Below, piece by piece: positions 22,501 to 34,069 of a stretch of 64,000 bases of DNA. The position numbers were made by a program, and so were the translations under genes. The stretch lies in contig CM055311.2 in NCBI GenBank assembly GCA_029255685.2, positions 2,466,269 to 2,530,268 on the forward strand. The letters are read 5' to 3'. The stretch is from Silene conica. Lineage: Eukaryota > Streptophyta > Magnoliopsida > Caryophyllales > Caryophyllaceae. The notes below the pieces were generated by a model that saw nothing but the letters and a program-made list of their open reading frames with translations, was not told where the DNA came from and ran no database searches. Within the stretch, counting starts at the first letter, position 1. Every line of letters begins with the position of its first letter.

Positions 22501-23775
22501 TCTGATTTATAAAGACTAATCTCAATTTTTGGTTATACGAGGAAGACCCCATCAACTTATATTTATCCATTTTAAGTGAACGAATATCGTCTAGCATTTG
22601 CGTGAATGAATTAAATAAAGTGATGGCTTTGTATGTGACATGTGACATCTGTATTGTCACAGAAAACTAACGCGTAACCTCTACATGAGTCAGTTTTAAG
22701 GCATGTTATAGATGGTTTGGTTTTAGGCGGAATATGATGCAAGCTATTATCGATGAAAGCATAGAATGAAAGCAATAAACGTAAATAAAAAGTCCTAGTG
22801 TGGCCTATCCTATCAAAATAAACATAAAACAACTTGGAATCCACCGTTGGACCCTAGAAGCTTGTCTTGATGTTCCATCTTGGTCCTTGCAGCAGGAGTG
22901 AGCATCCGGTCTCCGTCTTTGGTCTTCACAAAATTAGTAATTTAAATTACAAATATAACCCTATTTACATTCTAATTTAAATACAAAAGTAATTACATGG
23001 CAAAAACCCAAAACGGAGATACAAGATCTCAAAATTACAAGCAAGACTGTGTTCCATCATTACAGTGACACAATCTTCTAAGGCCACACTAAGTTACAAC
23101 CGTTTGCAAAAATTAAATACGTTATTGAAAGCATTCACAAGGCATTCAACAAGACGATAAATAAAATGCATCAACTAAAACAAAATTCATTCATGACATA
23201 ATACTGTTATTATGATTAACAAACTTTTACCAAACCACCTTACGGGATTAAAATTATGTGATTATACCGTTTTAATCACCCAATTTTAATAAATATATAA
23301 TCCTATTATCTTAAACCGTTTTAAAATAATACGTATCATACGAGGGTGAACCGTTTCACTAAATTAATAATATACTATTTCCGTATATAGTATATTACTA
23401 AAGGCCATGTGAAAATAAAACAGGTTATTTTCGAAAAATAAAAAAAACGAGTCTGTTACAGGGGTGGTCTACCGACCCAATAAACAGGTCTACCGACCAC
23501 CTGACGAAAAAAAAACTTTTTTTTTTTTTTTTTAAAGCAGAATGGTCGACCGACCCGAAAAACAGGTCGACCGACCACAAAACACGGAACCGAGTTTCTA
23601 AAACGATTTCTCACAAAAGATAAACTGTCGAAACAGAAAATTACACAGGAGGCGGTCGACCGACCGCAACGGGGGGTCGATCGACCGACTTAGCGGCAGA
23701 ACACGATTTTTCAGATTTTATAACTTTATGAAAAACACAAAAGTAAAATTTCATGGCCTTGGCTCTGATACCACT
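22501..23775 (-). other. Reversed copia leader, diverged arm
   Basis: Reverse-oriented leader matching 18514-19784 with frequent substitutions and small indels. It ends at the reversed primer site (23761-23773). It carries the three reversed paired-palindrome motifs. Confidence 0.85.
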
Positions 23776-24773
23776 TGTGGGGAATAAAGCATGTATTCGC
23801 CCTAAACTTGAAGGATTATAATGAAATTTACAGTTGTGAATATTGTCATAAGATAAATAAAACATGAAAAGAATACAACCTTGGGTCCTTGCTTGAATAG
23901 GCCTAAGAACAGGAATTAAAGTAAATTCCCTCCTATAACTTGCACCCAAGACTTAGTTTGAGACGATGCCGCGTGTGCTAGAAAATACTCTCCAATTGCC
24001 TTACAATATGGGGAGAGCCTTTTGAGGTTTTAGATGTGAGATCAGAGTTTTGGGAAAAGAATGTTCTCAAAACCCTAATTTTCTTTGAGATTTGTTTTAC
24101 AGTGAAACAAGAGTAACCTGACATAAGGAGAGTCCTCCTCCTTATGTAGCTCTTGGCCGAAATTTCGAATAGGGTAGGAGTGGGCTTTCCACTCTTACCT
24201 TATTCTAATTCGTGATTCGACCCATTTAGCTAAAATTTATTCGCGGGTTTTATTTATAAATCGTATACATGTTATCAGGTATTAATGCAGTCGATGTATT
24301 AATAATGGTCTGATAAAATTACGATATTGTATAATTACCCAAGTTAATATAACTGTTTATATTAATACGCGAAATTAATATTTAATCAAATATAACCGTT
24401 TATATTTAATTTTACAAATTAATCATGTAATCCGTATTAGCTAAAATTATTTAATCCGTATTAAATAATAATCTCAACATCTTATTGACTAATTTAATAG
24501 TCAATACCTCTGACTAACTGTTTAGTCATATCCGGCATAAATGTGATTGTATTTTCATACCTTCACATCTCTCAAACGTGTCCTATAGGTGTGACGTATA
24601 GGGACCAGTTGATCACCGCCATTCGTATGACAATAACGTCAAACTTATCTAGCAAGCCAACCGTTATCGATAAACGTGGATCAACTGGTAATAATACAGA
24701 AGTATGCCCTTGTGATCCTTAAAGAGATTTAATAAGTCATTGTACTTAATTGTCAAGGACACCAGCCCCAACA
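23776..24773 (-). repeat. Inverted internal copia LTR of another subfamily
   Basis: 998 bp on the minus strand. Its TGTTGGGGC terminus is at 24773 and its TTCCCCACA end at 23776, next to a reversed primer site. Diagnostic words (AAACGGTTATATTTA, GGGTAATTATACAATATCG, ATACATCGACTGCATTAAT) agree with the solo LTR at 57286-58364, not with the element's own terminal LTRs (GGCCAATTATACAATATCG, ATATATCGACTGTATTAAT). The LTR terminus joins pol sequence at 24774 with no extra base. Confidence 0.92.
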
Positions 24774-26558
24774 CAAGTCGAGTAATAGAACCTTCGATTT
24801 ATCGGAGGTTCAAGAAACAACTACCGAGCAACCATTGGAGGAAACAGTTCCTTCAACCGAGGCTGCGGTAGATATTCCTGAGGAACCTAGGAGATCGGGA
24901 AGAGTCTTCATTCCTCCGGACAGATACATTGGTATGGTCGAGGAACATGATATGGATGACGTCTTACTCCTAGAGGGTAATGAACCCTCAACCTATAAAG
25001 GTGCCATGACCAGTTCTGACTCAAAGCTATGGCTAGAAGCCATGCAATCCGAGATGGACTCCATGTATGAGAACAACGTGTGGGATCTTGTGGACCTACC
25101 TGCAAAGGTACGTCCCCTTCAATGCAAATGGCTTTACAAAATAAAGCATGTCGTGGAAGGTAAACAAGATATCCATAAGGCAAGACTAGTTGCTAAAGGT
25201 TTCACCCAAGTGCCAGGCTTGCACTACGATGAGATCTTTGCACCCATAGTCATGCTACGTTCCATTCGGATTATCTTAGCGATCGCCGCATTTCATGATT
25301 ATGAAATATGGCAAATGGACGTTAAAACCGCCTTCTTAAACGGTTATTTGGAGGAAGAGTTGTACATGGTACAACCCGAGGGTTTTGTTGATCCAGAACA
25401 TCCTAAGAAGGTTTGCAAGCTTAAGCGTTCCATCTATGGACTTAAGCAAGCATCGCGGAGTTGGAATCATCGCTTCGACCAAGTGATAAAAGAGAATGGA
25501 TTCGTTCGATCAGTCGAGGAACCATGTCTCTATATCAAGTCGAGTGGGAGCAAGATTGTGTTCCTAGTACTGTATGTCGACGACATACTCTTGATTGGGA
25601 ATGACATACCTCTCCTATCTTCGGTTAAAGCATGGTTGAAAAACCATTTCCAGATGAAAGATCTGGAGAGGCACAAAGAATTTTGGGCATCCGTATCTAC
25701 AGGGATAGATCACGACGGATGTTGTCTCTCAGTCAGGAGTCTTATATAGATAAGATTCTAGAGAGATTCAGCATGACGAACTCCAAGAAGGGGTTCCTCC
25801 CTATGACTCCTGGGCTTCACTTGAGCAAGACTCAAGAAGCTAAGTCATTGGAAGAGAAAGAGCGCATGAGTCGGATTCCTTATGCCTCGGCAATAGGATC
25901 GATCATGTATGCCATGATATGCACACGTCCTGACGTTGCATATGCATTGAGTATGACAAGTCGATTCCAAGCTCATCCAGGTGAACAACACTGGATGGCC
26001 GTGAAAAACATTCTTAAGTACCTACGGAGGACTAAAGATTGGGGATTGACTTACGGAGGCGACTCGACGCTCTGCGCCACGGGTTACGCAGATGCTAGCT
26101 TCCAAACGGATCGAGATGACTCGAAATCTCAGTCTGGATTCGTTTTTACTCTTAATGGCGCTGCTGTCAGCTGGAAAAGTTCTAAACAGAGTGTTACAGC
26201 AGATTCTACGACTGAGTCCGAGTACTATGCCGCCTCGGAAGCAGCTAAGGAAGCAATATGGATGCGTCAATTCTTACAAGGACTCACGGTAGTACCTAGT
26301 TCGAATGACCCGATCACCGTTTATTGTGACAATAAAGGTGCCATCTTCCAAGCTAAGGAGCATAAGTCTAGCATCAAAGCTAGACATGTACAACGGAAAG
26401 CTCATCTAATCAGAGATTACGTGGAGCAAAAGGAGATATTTATTGATAAGATCGCTACGGATGACAACATAGCTGATCCTCTCACAAAAGCATTACCACG
26501 TGATAAGCATGAAGGACACATTCATTCCATGGGAATTAGATGTGTTCCTAAGTTGTAG
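24774..26558 (+). pseudogene. Copia RT and RNase H, frameshifted
   Basis: The frame is open from the junction at 24774. A linker (EEPRRSGRVFIPPDRY) precedes RT (WLEAMQSEMDSMYENNVWDL, KWLYKIKHV, MDVKTAFLNGYLEEELYMVQ, catalytic VLYVDDILLIGND). At about 25662-25668 a single G appears to be lost in the MKDLGEAQRILG region, shifting the frame. The second frame continues with LSQESYIDKILERF, RPDVAYALSMTSRFQ and RNase H (SKQSVTADSTTESEYYAASEAAKE, YCDNKGAIFQAKEHK, NIADPLTKALPRDKHEGH), ending at 26558. Integrase upstream is missing. Confidence 0.93.
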
Positions 26559-27421
26559 TACTCTTTTATGAATTCATGTAATAATTCATTTTCTCGTGTA
26601 CTCTATTCAACCTTATTGTTATGATATAAAATGTTTTGTTTTTCATGTGGAATTGTACGCCAATTTTGAACACCACAAAGTGAACTGATTAACATTACAT
26701 CGTTTTGGTCCTTGATTACCCACTTGAGCTGATAACTCAGGTAATCATTTTGTGACGTTGGTTGATGGTGGGTTCAACGAGCCATAAGTCAAATAGTTGA
26801 CTGACCAATCACAAAGGCGAGTTATACGGATATCTCGTAGGACACCTCGTGACAACGTTATGGAGTCCTAAATGTTTTATAACATTGGGTGCCAGGTCGT
26901 GGATAGGACCTCCATAGTGTTCCTTAGAGTCGAGTCTTTTGACTTTCAACTGTCTCTTGAGATCAAGGCAGATTTTGGGTAACTTTGGTTTCTTTCCCAC
27001 GGTCTTCCGTAATAGGGGCCAAGAGGATTTTTTCTGGGTTATTTCATGCTGCGCGATATCGGCAGGATTCGAGTTGAGGGAAATATCCAAACCCTTATCA
27101 GGATTTTATCATTTCTCAGGGCCACTCGAGGAGTAGTAACTGAAATGCATGGCCATGCTCGAATACAGATTCGTTTTATCAGTTAAGTTACTCTCTAGTC
27201 GGGGAAACCACTCTTGATACAGATCGCTTGTGAGATACGACCTTTGCGAATGCGGATTTGCAAATTGTCTTACATTGAGTGGGAGAAATTTTAAAAGGAA
27301 TGAGAATCGGTTATCGCACCTACACTTGTACGGACAAGTGGGAGTTTGTTGGAGACTTGTGTCCTCCACATGTAGTGTGATAACGTCATTGCACATACCC
27401 TTGTACGGACAAGTGGGAGAT
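26559..27421. other. Copia 3' non-coding region with two purine tracts
   Basis: After the pol stop come 0.86 kb without a credible gene. GACAAGTGGGAG purine tracts occur twice, at about 27333-27344 and 27409-27420. Each is followed by a TGTTGG LTR-start-like word (27347 and 27422). The second is the boundary of this element's LTR; the first corresponds to the start of the longer solo LTR at 57286. Confidence 0.8.
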
Positions 27422-28426
27422 TGTTGGGGCTGGTGTCCTTGACAGTTAGTACAATGACTTACTAAATCTCTTAAAGGATCACAAGGGCATACTTTTGTAT
27501 TATTATCAGTTGATCCACGTTTATCAATAACGGTTGGCTTGCTAGATAAGTTTGACGTTATTGTCATACGGATGGCGGTGATCAACTGGTCCCTATACGT
27601 CACACCTATAGGACACGTTTGAGAGATGTGAAGGTATGAAAATACAGTCACATTTATGCCGGATATGACTAAACAGTCAGTCAGAGGTATTGACTATTAA
27701 ATTAGTCAATGAGATGTTGAGATTATTATTTAATACGGATTAAATAATTTTAGCTAATGCGGATTACATGATTAATTCGTAAAATTAAATACAAGCAGTT
27801 ATATTTAATTAAATATTGAATTTGCGTATTAATATAAACAGTTATATTAATTTGGCCAATTATACAATATCGTATTTTATCAGACCATTATTAATATATC
27901 GACTGTATTAATATCTGATAACATGTGTGCGATTTATAATAAATACCCGCAAATTATATTTTAGCAAAATGGGTCGAATCATGCATTGGAATAAGGTAAG
28001 AGTGGAAAGCCCACTCCTACCCAAGACCAATCTCGGTCGGCCAAGTATTACAAAAGGAGAGAACTTCTCCTTTTGTGAGACTACTGATTGTTTTACTGAT
28101 TAAAAACAGATCTCAAGAATAATTAGGGTTTTGAGAACATCTTTTTCCCAAAACTCAGATCTCACATCTAAAACCTCAAAAGGCTCTCCCCATATTGCAA
28201 GGCAATTGGAGAGTATTTTCTAGCACACGCGGCATCATCTCAATCAAGTCTTGGGTGCAAGTTATAGGAGGGAATTTACTTTAATTCCTGTTCTTAGGCC
28301 ATAAGCACAAAGGACCAAAGGTTGATTTCTTTTTCATGCTTTTAATTAACTTATGACTATAATCACAATTGTATGTTTCATTATAATCCTGCAAGTTTGG
28401 GGCGAATACATGCTTTATTCCCCACA
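27422..28426 (+). repeat. Copia 3' LTR
   Basis: 1005 bp, TGTTGGGGCTGG...TTCCCCACA. It equals the 5' LTR plus the 51 bp missing there (954 + 51 = 1005). The low substitution level indicates a young insertion. Confidence 0.95.
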
Positions 28427-28555
28427 GGATCGGTGCGGAGTATATATGGTGTTGGATCGGTGCGGAGTATATATGGCGTTGGATCGGTGCGGAGTATATA
28501 TGGCGTTGGATCGGTGCGGAGTTTATTTGGCGTTGGATCGGTGCGGAGTTTATTA
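28427..28555. repeat. 27-bp tandem repeats, 3' LTR copy
   Basis: Five units, the first cut by the copia insertion. Same family as 9868-9999. Confidence 0.9.
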
Positions 28556-28926
28556 TATTGTTATATTATTCTTTTCCCTACTCAACCTCGTGGTTGACCC
28601 TGTGTATTCGTGATCACCTGTGATGAACCAATTATTGGGGAGCAGATTGACAGGTGGCTGAGACTAAGGGGGAGCTATGGGAGGAAGAGCTTGGATCCGG
28701 ACCAGATTAGATGTCTAGATCACCTTAGTCAGTTTAATACGAGTTGTACTTTATTTGTTTTGTTAAGACTTTTGGATACGGATGTAAGAACATGTCTTGA
28801 GTTAAATTCTATTTAAAGTACTGTTTATCTTCCTTTGTATCTACTGCCTCGGGAAACCGAGATGGTAACACCCTTATTTATCTGAGGAGTCCTAGTACAG
28901 GCCCTTAAATAAATGGGGGTGTTACA
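28432..28926 (+). repeat. Chromovirus 3' LTR, right part
   Basis: Continues from 17559 after the copia element; 28427-28431 is the duplicated GGATC. It includes the remaining 27-bp repeats and ends GGTGTTACA at 28926, followed by CATGT. Confidence 0.95.
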
Positions 28927-28931
28927 CATGT

Positions 28932-30683
28932 GATGTATATATGTAGGTCTTTAATGGTGTGTGGTTGGTGGTCTAAGACCCCCTTCGAGGGTGGTTAAAC
29001 TAGGGTCAGGGAGAGGTCGTAATACCGTGTTCAATATGAGTTCTTTTATGCAGATTCCTAATCAGTTTTTACAAGGTCTTTATGTCTAATTTTTATGGGT
29101 CTTTGTGTTATAAGAAAGGTGGTAGTATAGTGATGTTTGTGGGGGTAGTCTCGAGGGGTCGTGGTGACCGGGTACGGTGGTACAGGGCTGCTCGTGGGTT
29201 GAGTCAGGGTGTTTGTTTTCTGGGCTTTGTTGTTGCTCGGTGGTCACTGGTGTACAGGGGTACTTGGGGATGGTAACATCGTTGACTCGGGGGAGGTCAA
29301 CGCGGTGTTACCACCGCTGTTAAGGGTCTGGAGTCAGTGAGTGTCGGTGAAGGAGGTCCGGGGTAGTGTCGCTACTGTATTTGGTGGCTGGAATGACGTT
29401 TTCAGGTGGGTAAGTGGAGGATGCGTGAGGAGTCGGGGGTTTTAGGGAGCCTGGTTCGTCTCATTGGTGGGAGTCGATGGTGGTGATGGGTGTCGGTGAT
29501 GGAGTGTGTGGTTTGGGGGTTGCGTGTGGTGGTTGTCGGCAGGCAATGGGGTGGTCGTGAGGTTGTTAAGAGGGTTGATAGGGTCGTGGGTTGAGTCGTT
29601 TAGAAGGGGGCTGTTTCGTTGGTTTGTTATGATTATTATTATTATTATTATTATTAATATAATTGTTATTTATGGTTTTAATATTTTATTAATAGTAAAG
29701 ATATTATTTTGGGAGTTATTATGGGAAGTTTTAATATGGGTATTAATGTATGTTTAGAATAATTTGAATTTCAAAACCAAAGTATCTATTTTGGAAGTTG
29801 CTATTTTTAGAAGTTACTATATTTAGAAAGTTGCTATTTTGGGTAACCTCGGTTGTTGGGAACCTTTCTAAATATAGGAAGTTTCTATAAATAGAATGTG
29901 TACACGTATTACGAGAATTAGGGTGTTTATTAATTAAATAATATTTGTTTAGGTAGCGGGTTTCGCGTGGAACATTTCTAAACAAGCCTCGGATTTATCT
30001 GCGTTTCCTGCTATTCCAGGTAGGGGAAAATACTGGTATATGATGATGTGTAATCTGTTCTTATTTGGTATTAAGCATGTTTGTGATATAATATCATGTG
30101 ATCGTTATATTGTGTTATCTATATTATACTGTGATATAATACGATGTGAATATATTGGATCTTGTGATTTGGTGTTGGATCGGTGCGGAGTATATTTGGC
30201 GTTGGATCGGTGCGGAGTTTATATGGTGTTGGATTGGTGCGGAGTTTATATGGCGTTGGATCGGTGCGGAGTTTATTTGGCGTTGGATCGGTGCGGAGTT
30301 TATTATATTGTTGGTATATTTATTTCTTTTTCCCTACTCAACCTCGTGGTTGACCCTGTGTATTCGTGATCACCTGTGATGAACCAAATTATTGGGGAGC
30401 AGATTGACAGGTGGCTGAGACTAAGGGGGAGCTATGGGAGAAAGAGCTTGGATCCGGACCAGACTAGAGTCTAGATCACCTTAGTCAGTTTAGCATGAGT
30501 TGTACTTTATTTATTTTGTTGAGACTTTCGGATACTGTTGTAAGAACATGTTATGAGTTTATTTTTTATTAAAGTACTGTTTATCTTTCCTTTGTATCTA
30601 CTGCCTCGGGAAACCGAGATGGTAACACCTTTATTTATCTGAGGAGTCCTAGTACAGGCCCTTAAATAAATGGGGGTGTTACA
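28932..30683 (+). mobile_element. Outer gypsy solo LTR, right part
   Basis: Continues the solo LTR begun at 7464. It contains diverged versions of the younger LTR landmarks: the GTTGACTCGGGGGAGGTC block (about 29280), an ATT microsatellite (29630-29657), the 27-bp tandem repeats (30174-30304) and the terminal GGGGGTGTTACA. It ends at 30683 and is followed by TGTAT (30684-30688), matching 7459-7463. The divergence from the LTRs at 8001 and 15699 shows it is the oldest layer of the nest. Confidence 0.85.
30174..30304. repeat. 27-bp tandem repeats, solo LTR copy
   Basis: Five units with unit-level variants (TATATTTGGC, GGATTGG), more diverged than the arrays in the younger element. Confidence 0.88.
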
Positions 30684-30688
30684 TGTAT

Positions 30689-31939
30689 GATTAAGTTGGT
30701 ATAGTTATTTTCATACGTGGGTAAAAGATTAATGCCCATGCACGCTTAGGCCTGTCAAACGGGTCGGGAAGGTCGGGTCTCAGGACGGGTCAGAATACGG
30801 GCCGGACATATACGGGTCGGGTCATATGGGTATCGGGCTGGATCGGGGTAAGAATACGGTTCTGAGAAACGTTTATGGCGTCTTTTATTTTATCATTTTT
30901 AAACCAAAAAACATACTCCCTCCTCTTCAGCCTAAAATTTTCATTTCATTATAATACTCTTCACATACATTAGATAAAGGGGAACTATAAGCTGAATATG
31001 ATGGAGTACAATTAAAAAAATTATAATTTATATTAATACTATTATCATATTAATTATTTTAATAATTATTTTATGATTTAATGGTTAAAATGTCATATAA
31101 ATTGACTTTTAAGTTAATTTTGTAATTAAACTCTTGAAATCATATTTATTATCGCAAATATAGTATAAAAATATTAATATTTTAATACTATTCTTAATTT
31201 ATCTTCCAACCATCTGGTCAAACGGTCTGGGCCGGGTTATTTTGGGTTGCGGGTCAATATTTACGGGTCTTTGACCTTGAAAAATCTGATCAAATCGGGT
31301 CGGGTTGGGCCATGTTTACAGGCCAAGTCGTGTTTTGACAAGTCTAAAACACACATAACATTTTTTTATTGGTCTTCTTAATCCTTCTTTTATTTCCCTG
31401 GAACATCAAATTTAATAATTTATCCTTAAAATATTTTTTCTCATCCTACATTTACGATTTCGGGTTTAATTTAATTTTGGACCCTGGAAATCGGATCAAA
31501 TCGGGCCGGGTCGGGACATGTTTACTGGTCGAGTCATGTTTTGACAGATCTAAAGCACACATAACCTTTTTTTATTGGTCTTTTTAATCATTATTTTATT
31601 TCGCTGAAAGATCAAATTTAATAATACATCCTTAAAATATTTTTTCTTATCTTACATTTATGATCTTGGGTTTAATTTGATTTTGGAAGCGGATGTATAT
31701 AGTTACCATTTTTTATGAATTGATCTTAAATTCGCTAGCTAAAATAGCTTATGGTGAGCATTGCAGTGATCCATTAATTTGTATTGTCCTTCCAACCTAA
31801 TTATATCTATAAATTTGACTAAAATACAACTCAAAACTTAAAAAAAGTAAATAAATAATTGGTTGTACTATGTATAAAATCTTTTGGTCAATCCACTGCG
31901 GCAAAGAATATAATATAGTTTTTTGTTTTTATAGGTCAA
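30689..31939. other. Repeat with GGGTCGGG words and a 207-bp tandem duplication
   Basis: Near 30749 the sequence TTAGGCCTGTCAAACGGG and near 31334 the partly matching reverse word TTTTGACAAGTCTAAAAC could be imperfect ends of a hAT-like or MITE element rich in GGGTCGGG. A segment of about 200 bp is duplicated in tandem, with TGTTTTGACA at 31331 and 31538 (period 207 bp). It carries the AAAACACACATAAC/AAAGCACACATAAC word in each copy. No coding sequence seen. Confidence 0.45.
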
Positions 31940-34069
31940 TGATACCCGTCGTTGTGGGTGTCAAAGATAAAATTTATAAACCAAACTAAAACTATAGATA
32001 GTGATAGTAAGGGTCGAACCACAGAGAGACAGGGTTAATTCCGTTTGCTAATTTTTAATCTATAAAATAATAATAAAAAGAGGGGTATTTTGATTGGTTG
32101 TTACTAAATCTAAGAATAAGGTAAAACAATTAAATAAAGATGAGAATAAAAATATAATAAAAGAGATGCTAGGATGTTCGGGTAATAAACAGCTAAGATA
32201 ATATAAATCCTAAGTCAACATGTATTGCAGTCGCGTAAGGGGTGTAACATATCCTTTAGGTCTATGCTACCTAATAGCTCCTTTCGGTCTATGCTATTAG
32301 TTCCTAGGTCTCACAATTATTGGGTGTCAACAATAAGGGTGATTCCTAAATTCTAGGTCACAAACCTTTCAGTCTTAAGTAACTTATCCGTCTTAAGATG
32401 TAAACTAATGCCCTTCCCAAATCTCTCAATCTTGGGCAGGTCAATACTAACATCCTACAAGTCTCCTTTTGGTCTCATTGTAGGTTATTATAGTCTACAA
32501 ATAAAAGCGAAACAGAATTCGAACACGAGTCGGTCGGCCGACCTATAATGGTGGTCGGTCGACCTCCTGCCTGCGACATGTCGATCCGGAATTTATACTA
32601 CTTTCGCATATTTACTCCCTACATCCTAACATATGAAATTAGCTACTCATAGTTACTGGAACAATAATAAAAATAGGAATAAACATGAAAGTTATAAAGA
32701 ACATAAATCTAAACATGCAATAATAATAAAGGAAAGTAAAATACGATGAAAAGGAGATTAGGAACTTTGGTTCCCCATGGTTAAAACAAGTCAATGAAGG
32801 GTAAAATAATCAAATAACACAATCCCAAGGAACAAAGAATAAACCTTTAGGTCAATATTCTACTCAATCCTTACGGTCTTAGGGTTCCTAGAAAAGCAAT
32901 AAACTTTCGTTCAAGGGCAATCCCAAAGTTGTTGTTAAACTAATCCTAATAATCTTTCAATCCTAAGGATCAGTTCACCAACAACAATGGGGGATTGGTA
33001 ATTCAATCATTAAACTATCAAAATCAAGTCTTTACCATGGTTCCCCTAATTCCTAATCACAAGAATTAGCTATGCATACTTTTAATTATGAAACTAATAA
33101 TAATGAAAACTAAGAACATCAAAGGAATCAACATAATTAAAGATGATAATAAAGAGGAAACATGAATTGAGAAACAACAATAAGATGAACAACAAGATTA
33201 ATTGAAAAGGAAAGATTGAATTGTAGCAAACTTACAACTTAATTGGAAATCTAAGAACAAAGATGAAAACTTGGTAAATCTTCTCTCTAACTATGGAGTT
33301 TTCTCTAATTGGGGCTGCCTCTCTCTATTAGGACTTGATTATAATTCTATGATAGATAACTAGATTAAGAACTTGATGGAAATCTCAATCCTTAACCCTA
33401 ATTACGAAATTTGGCTTAAATAGGCGGAAAAAAAAGAGTTTCCTAATGACCTAAATACTTTAATGGGCTTCGCGGAAACTTCTGGGTCGGTGCTGTGGTC
33501 GGTCGACCAATATTTTCGGTCGGTCGACCGCTTTACGGATTTTATGCAATTTCCGGGCTTCAGGCAAATTCTGGGCTTTTCCAATAGGCACCTGGTCGGT
33601 CGACCCAAATAGTGGGTCGATCGACCAACTGTCGGGACTGCAGCGCGCATCGTTCTTAAAACAGCTGCCATTTCTTCGTTACTTACCATAATCAAGCGAT
33701 TCTCGCGGCGTTGGAAAGCTAAGAGGATAAGCTTTCACCTCCAACTGGAATCACTCCATTATCAGCTCTAGAACTCGAGATATAGCCATTTGAAACAGGC
33801 TGCAACATCGAAGATCGATTCTTTGCTTGTAAAAGTTATCTTTAGGCCTTGAAATGTGCGCTAAGCTTCGTTCCTTCTTATCCTTAGTCATGAAAAGTCC
33901 CGAGGGCATAAATTTGGTATAAAATCGTCCCTTTTCCGCATAAATCTGCAAAAGAGCATAAAAATACGAAAGTAGACAATTGTTGGGAAATAAATGCTAA
34001 AACATAGTAAATGAGCGACAAAGTGCGTGTAAAAATAGATGTAAAACATCATAAAATAGGCACGCATCA
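31940..34069 (-). repeat. Gag-only element 3' LTR
   Basis: 2130 bp. Contains the equivalent motif pairs at 32532/32553, 33497/33518 and 33594/33615. One pair member differs between LTRs (GGTCGATCGACC here, GGTCGGTCGACC in the other), which keeps or improves the palindrome. Confidence 0.94.

Larger units (their letters stand above)
17560..28426 (+). mobile_element. Rearranged Ty1/copia element with a giant internal palindrome
   Basis: LTRs at 17560-18513 and 27422-28426 in direct orientation, flanked by GGATC (17555-17559 and 28427-28431), show that it inserted as one unit. The interior is abnormal: leader and gag (18514-20789), a scrambled core, a reversed gag, leader and third LTR (21155-24773), then the RT/RNase H part of pol in + orientation (24774-26558). 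Most of integrase and the rest of gag are missing. It cannot be autonomous and must have been mobilised in trans, or rearranged after insertion. Confidence 0.93.
8001..28926 (+). mobile_element. Tekay-type chromovirus (Ty3/gypsy), complete, hosting a nested copia
   Basis: LTRs at 8001-10370 and 15699-17559 plus 28432-28926 begin TGTAATACC and end GGTGTTACA. CATGT flanks the element on both sides (7996-8000 and 28927-28931). A methionine-type primer site and a purine tract sit at the expected places, and one uninterrupted gag-pol ORF fills the interior. Without the copia insertion the element is about 10 kb. The LTRs differ by few substitutions and by microsatellite length, so insertion was recent. 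Confidence 0.95.
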
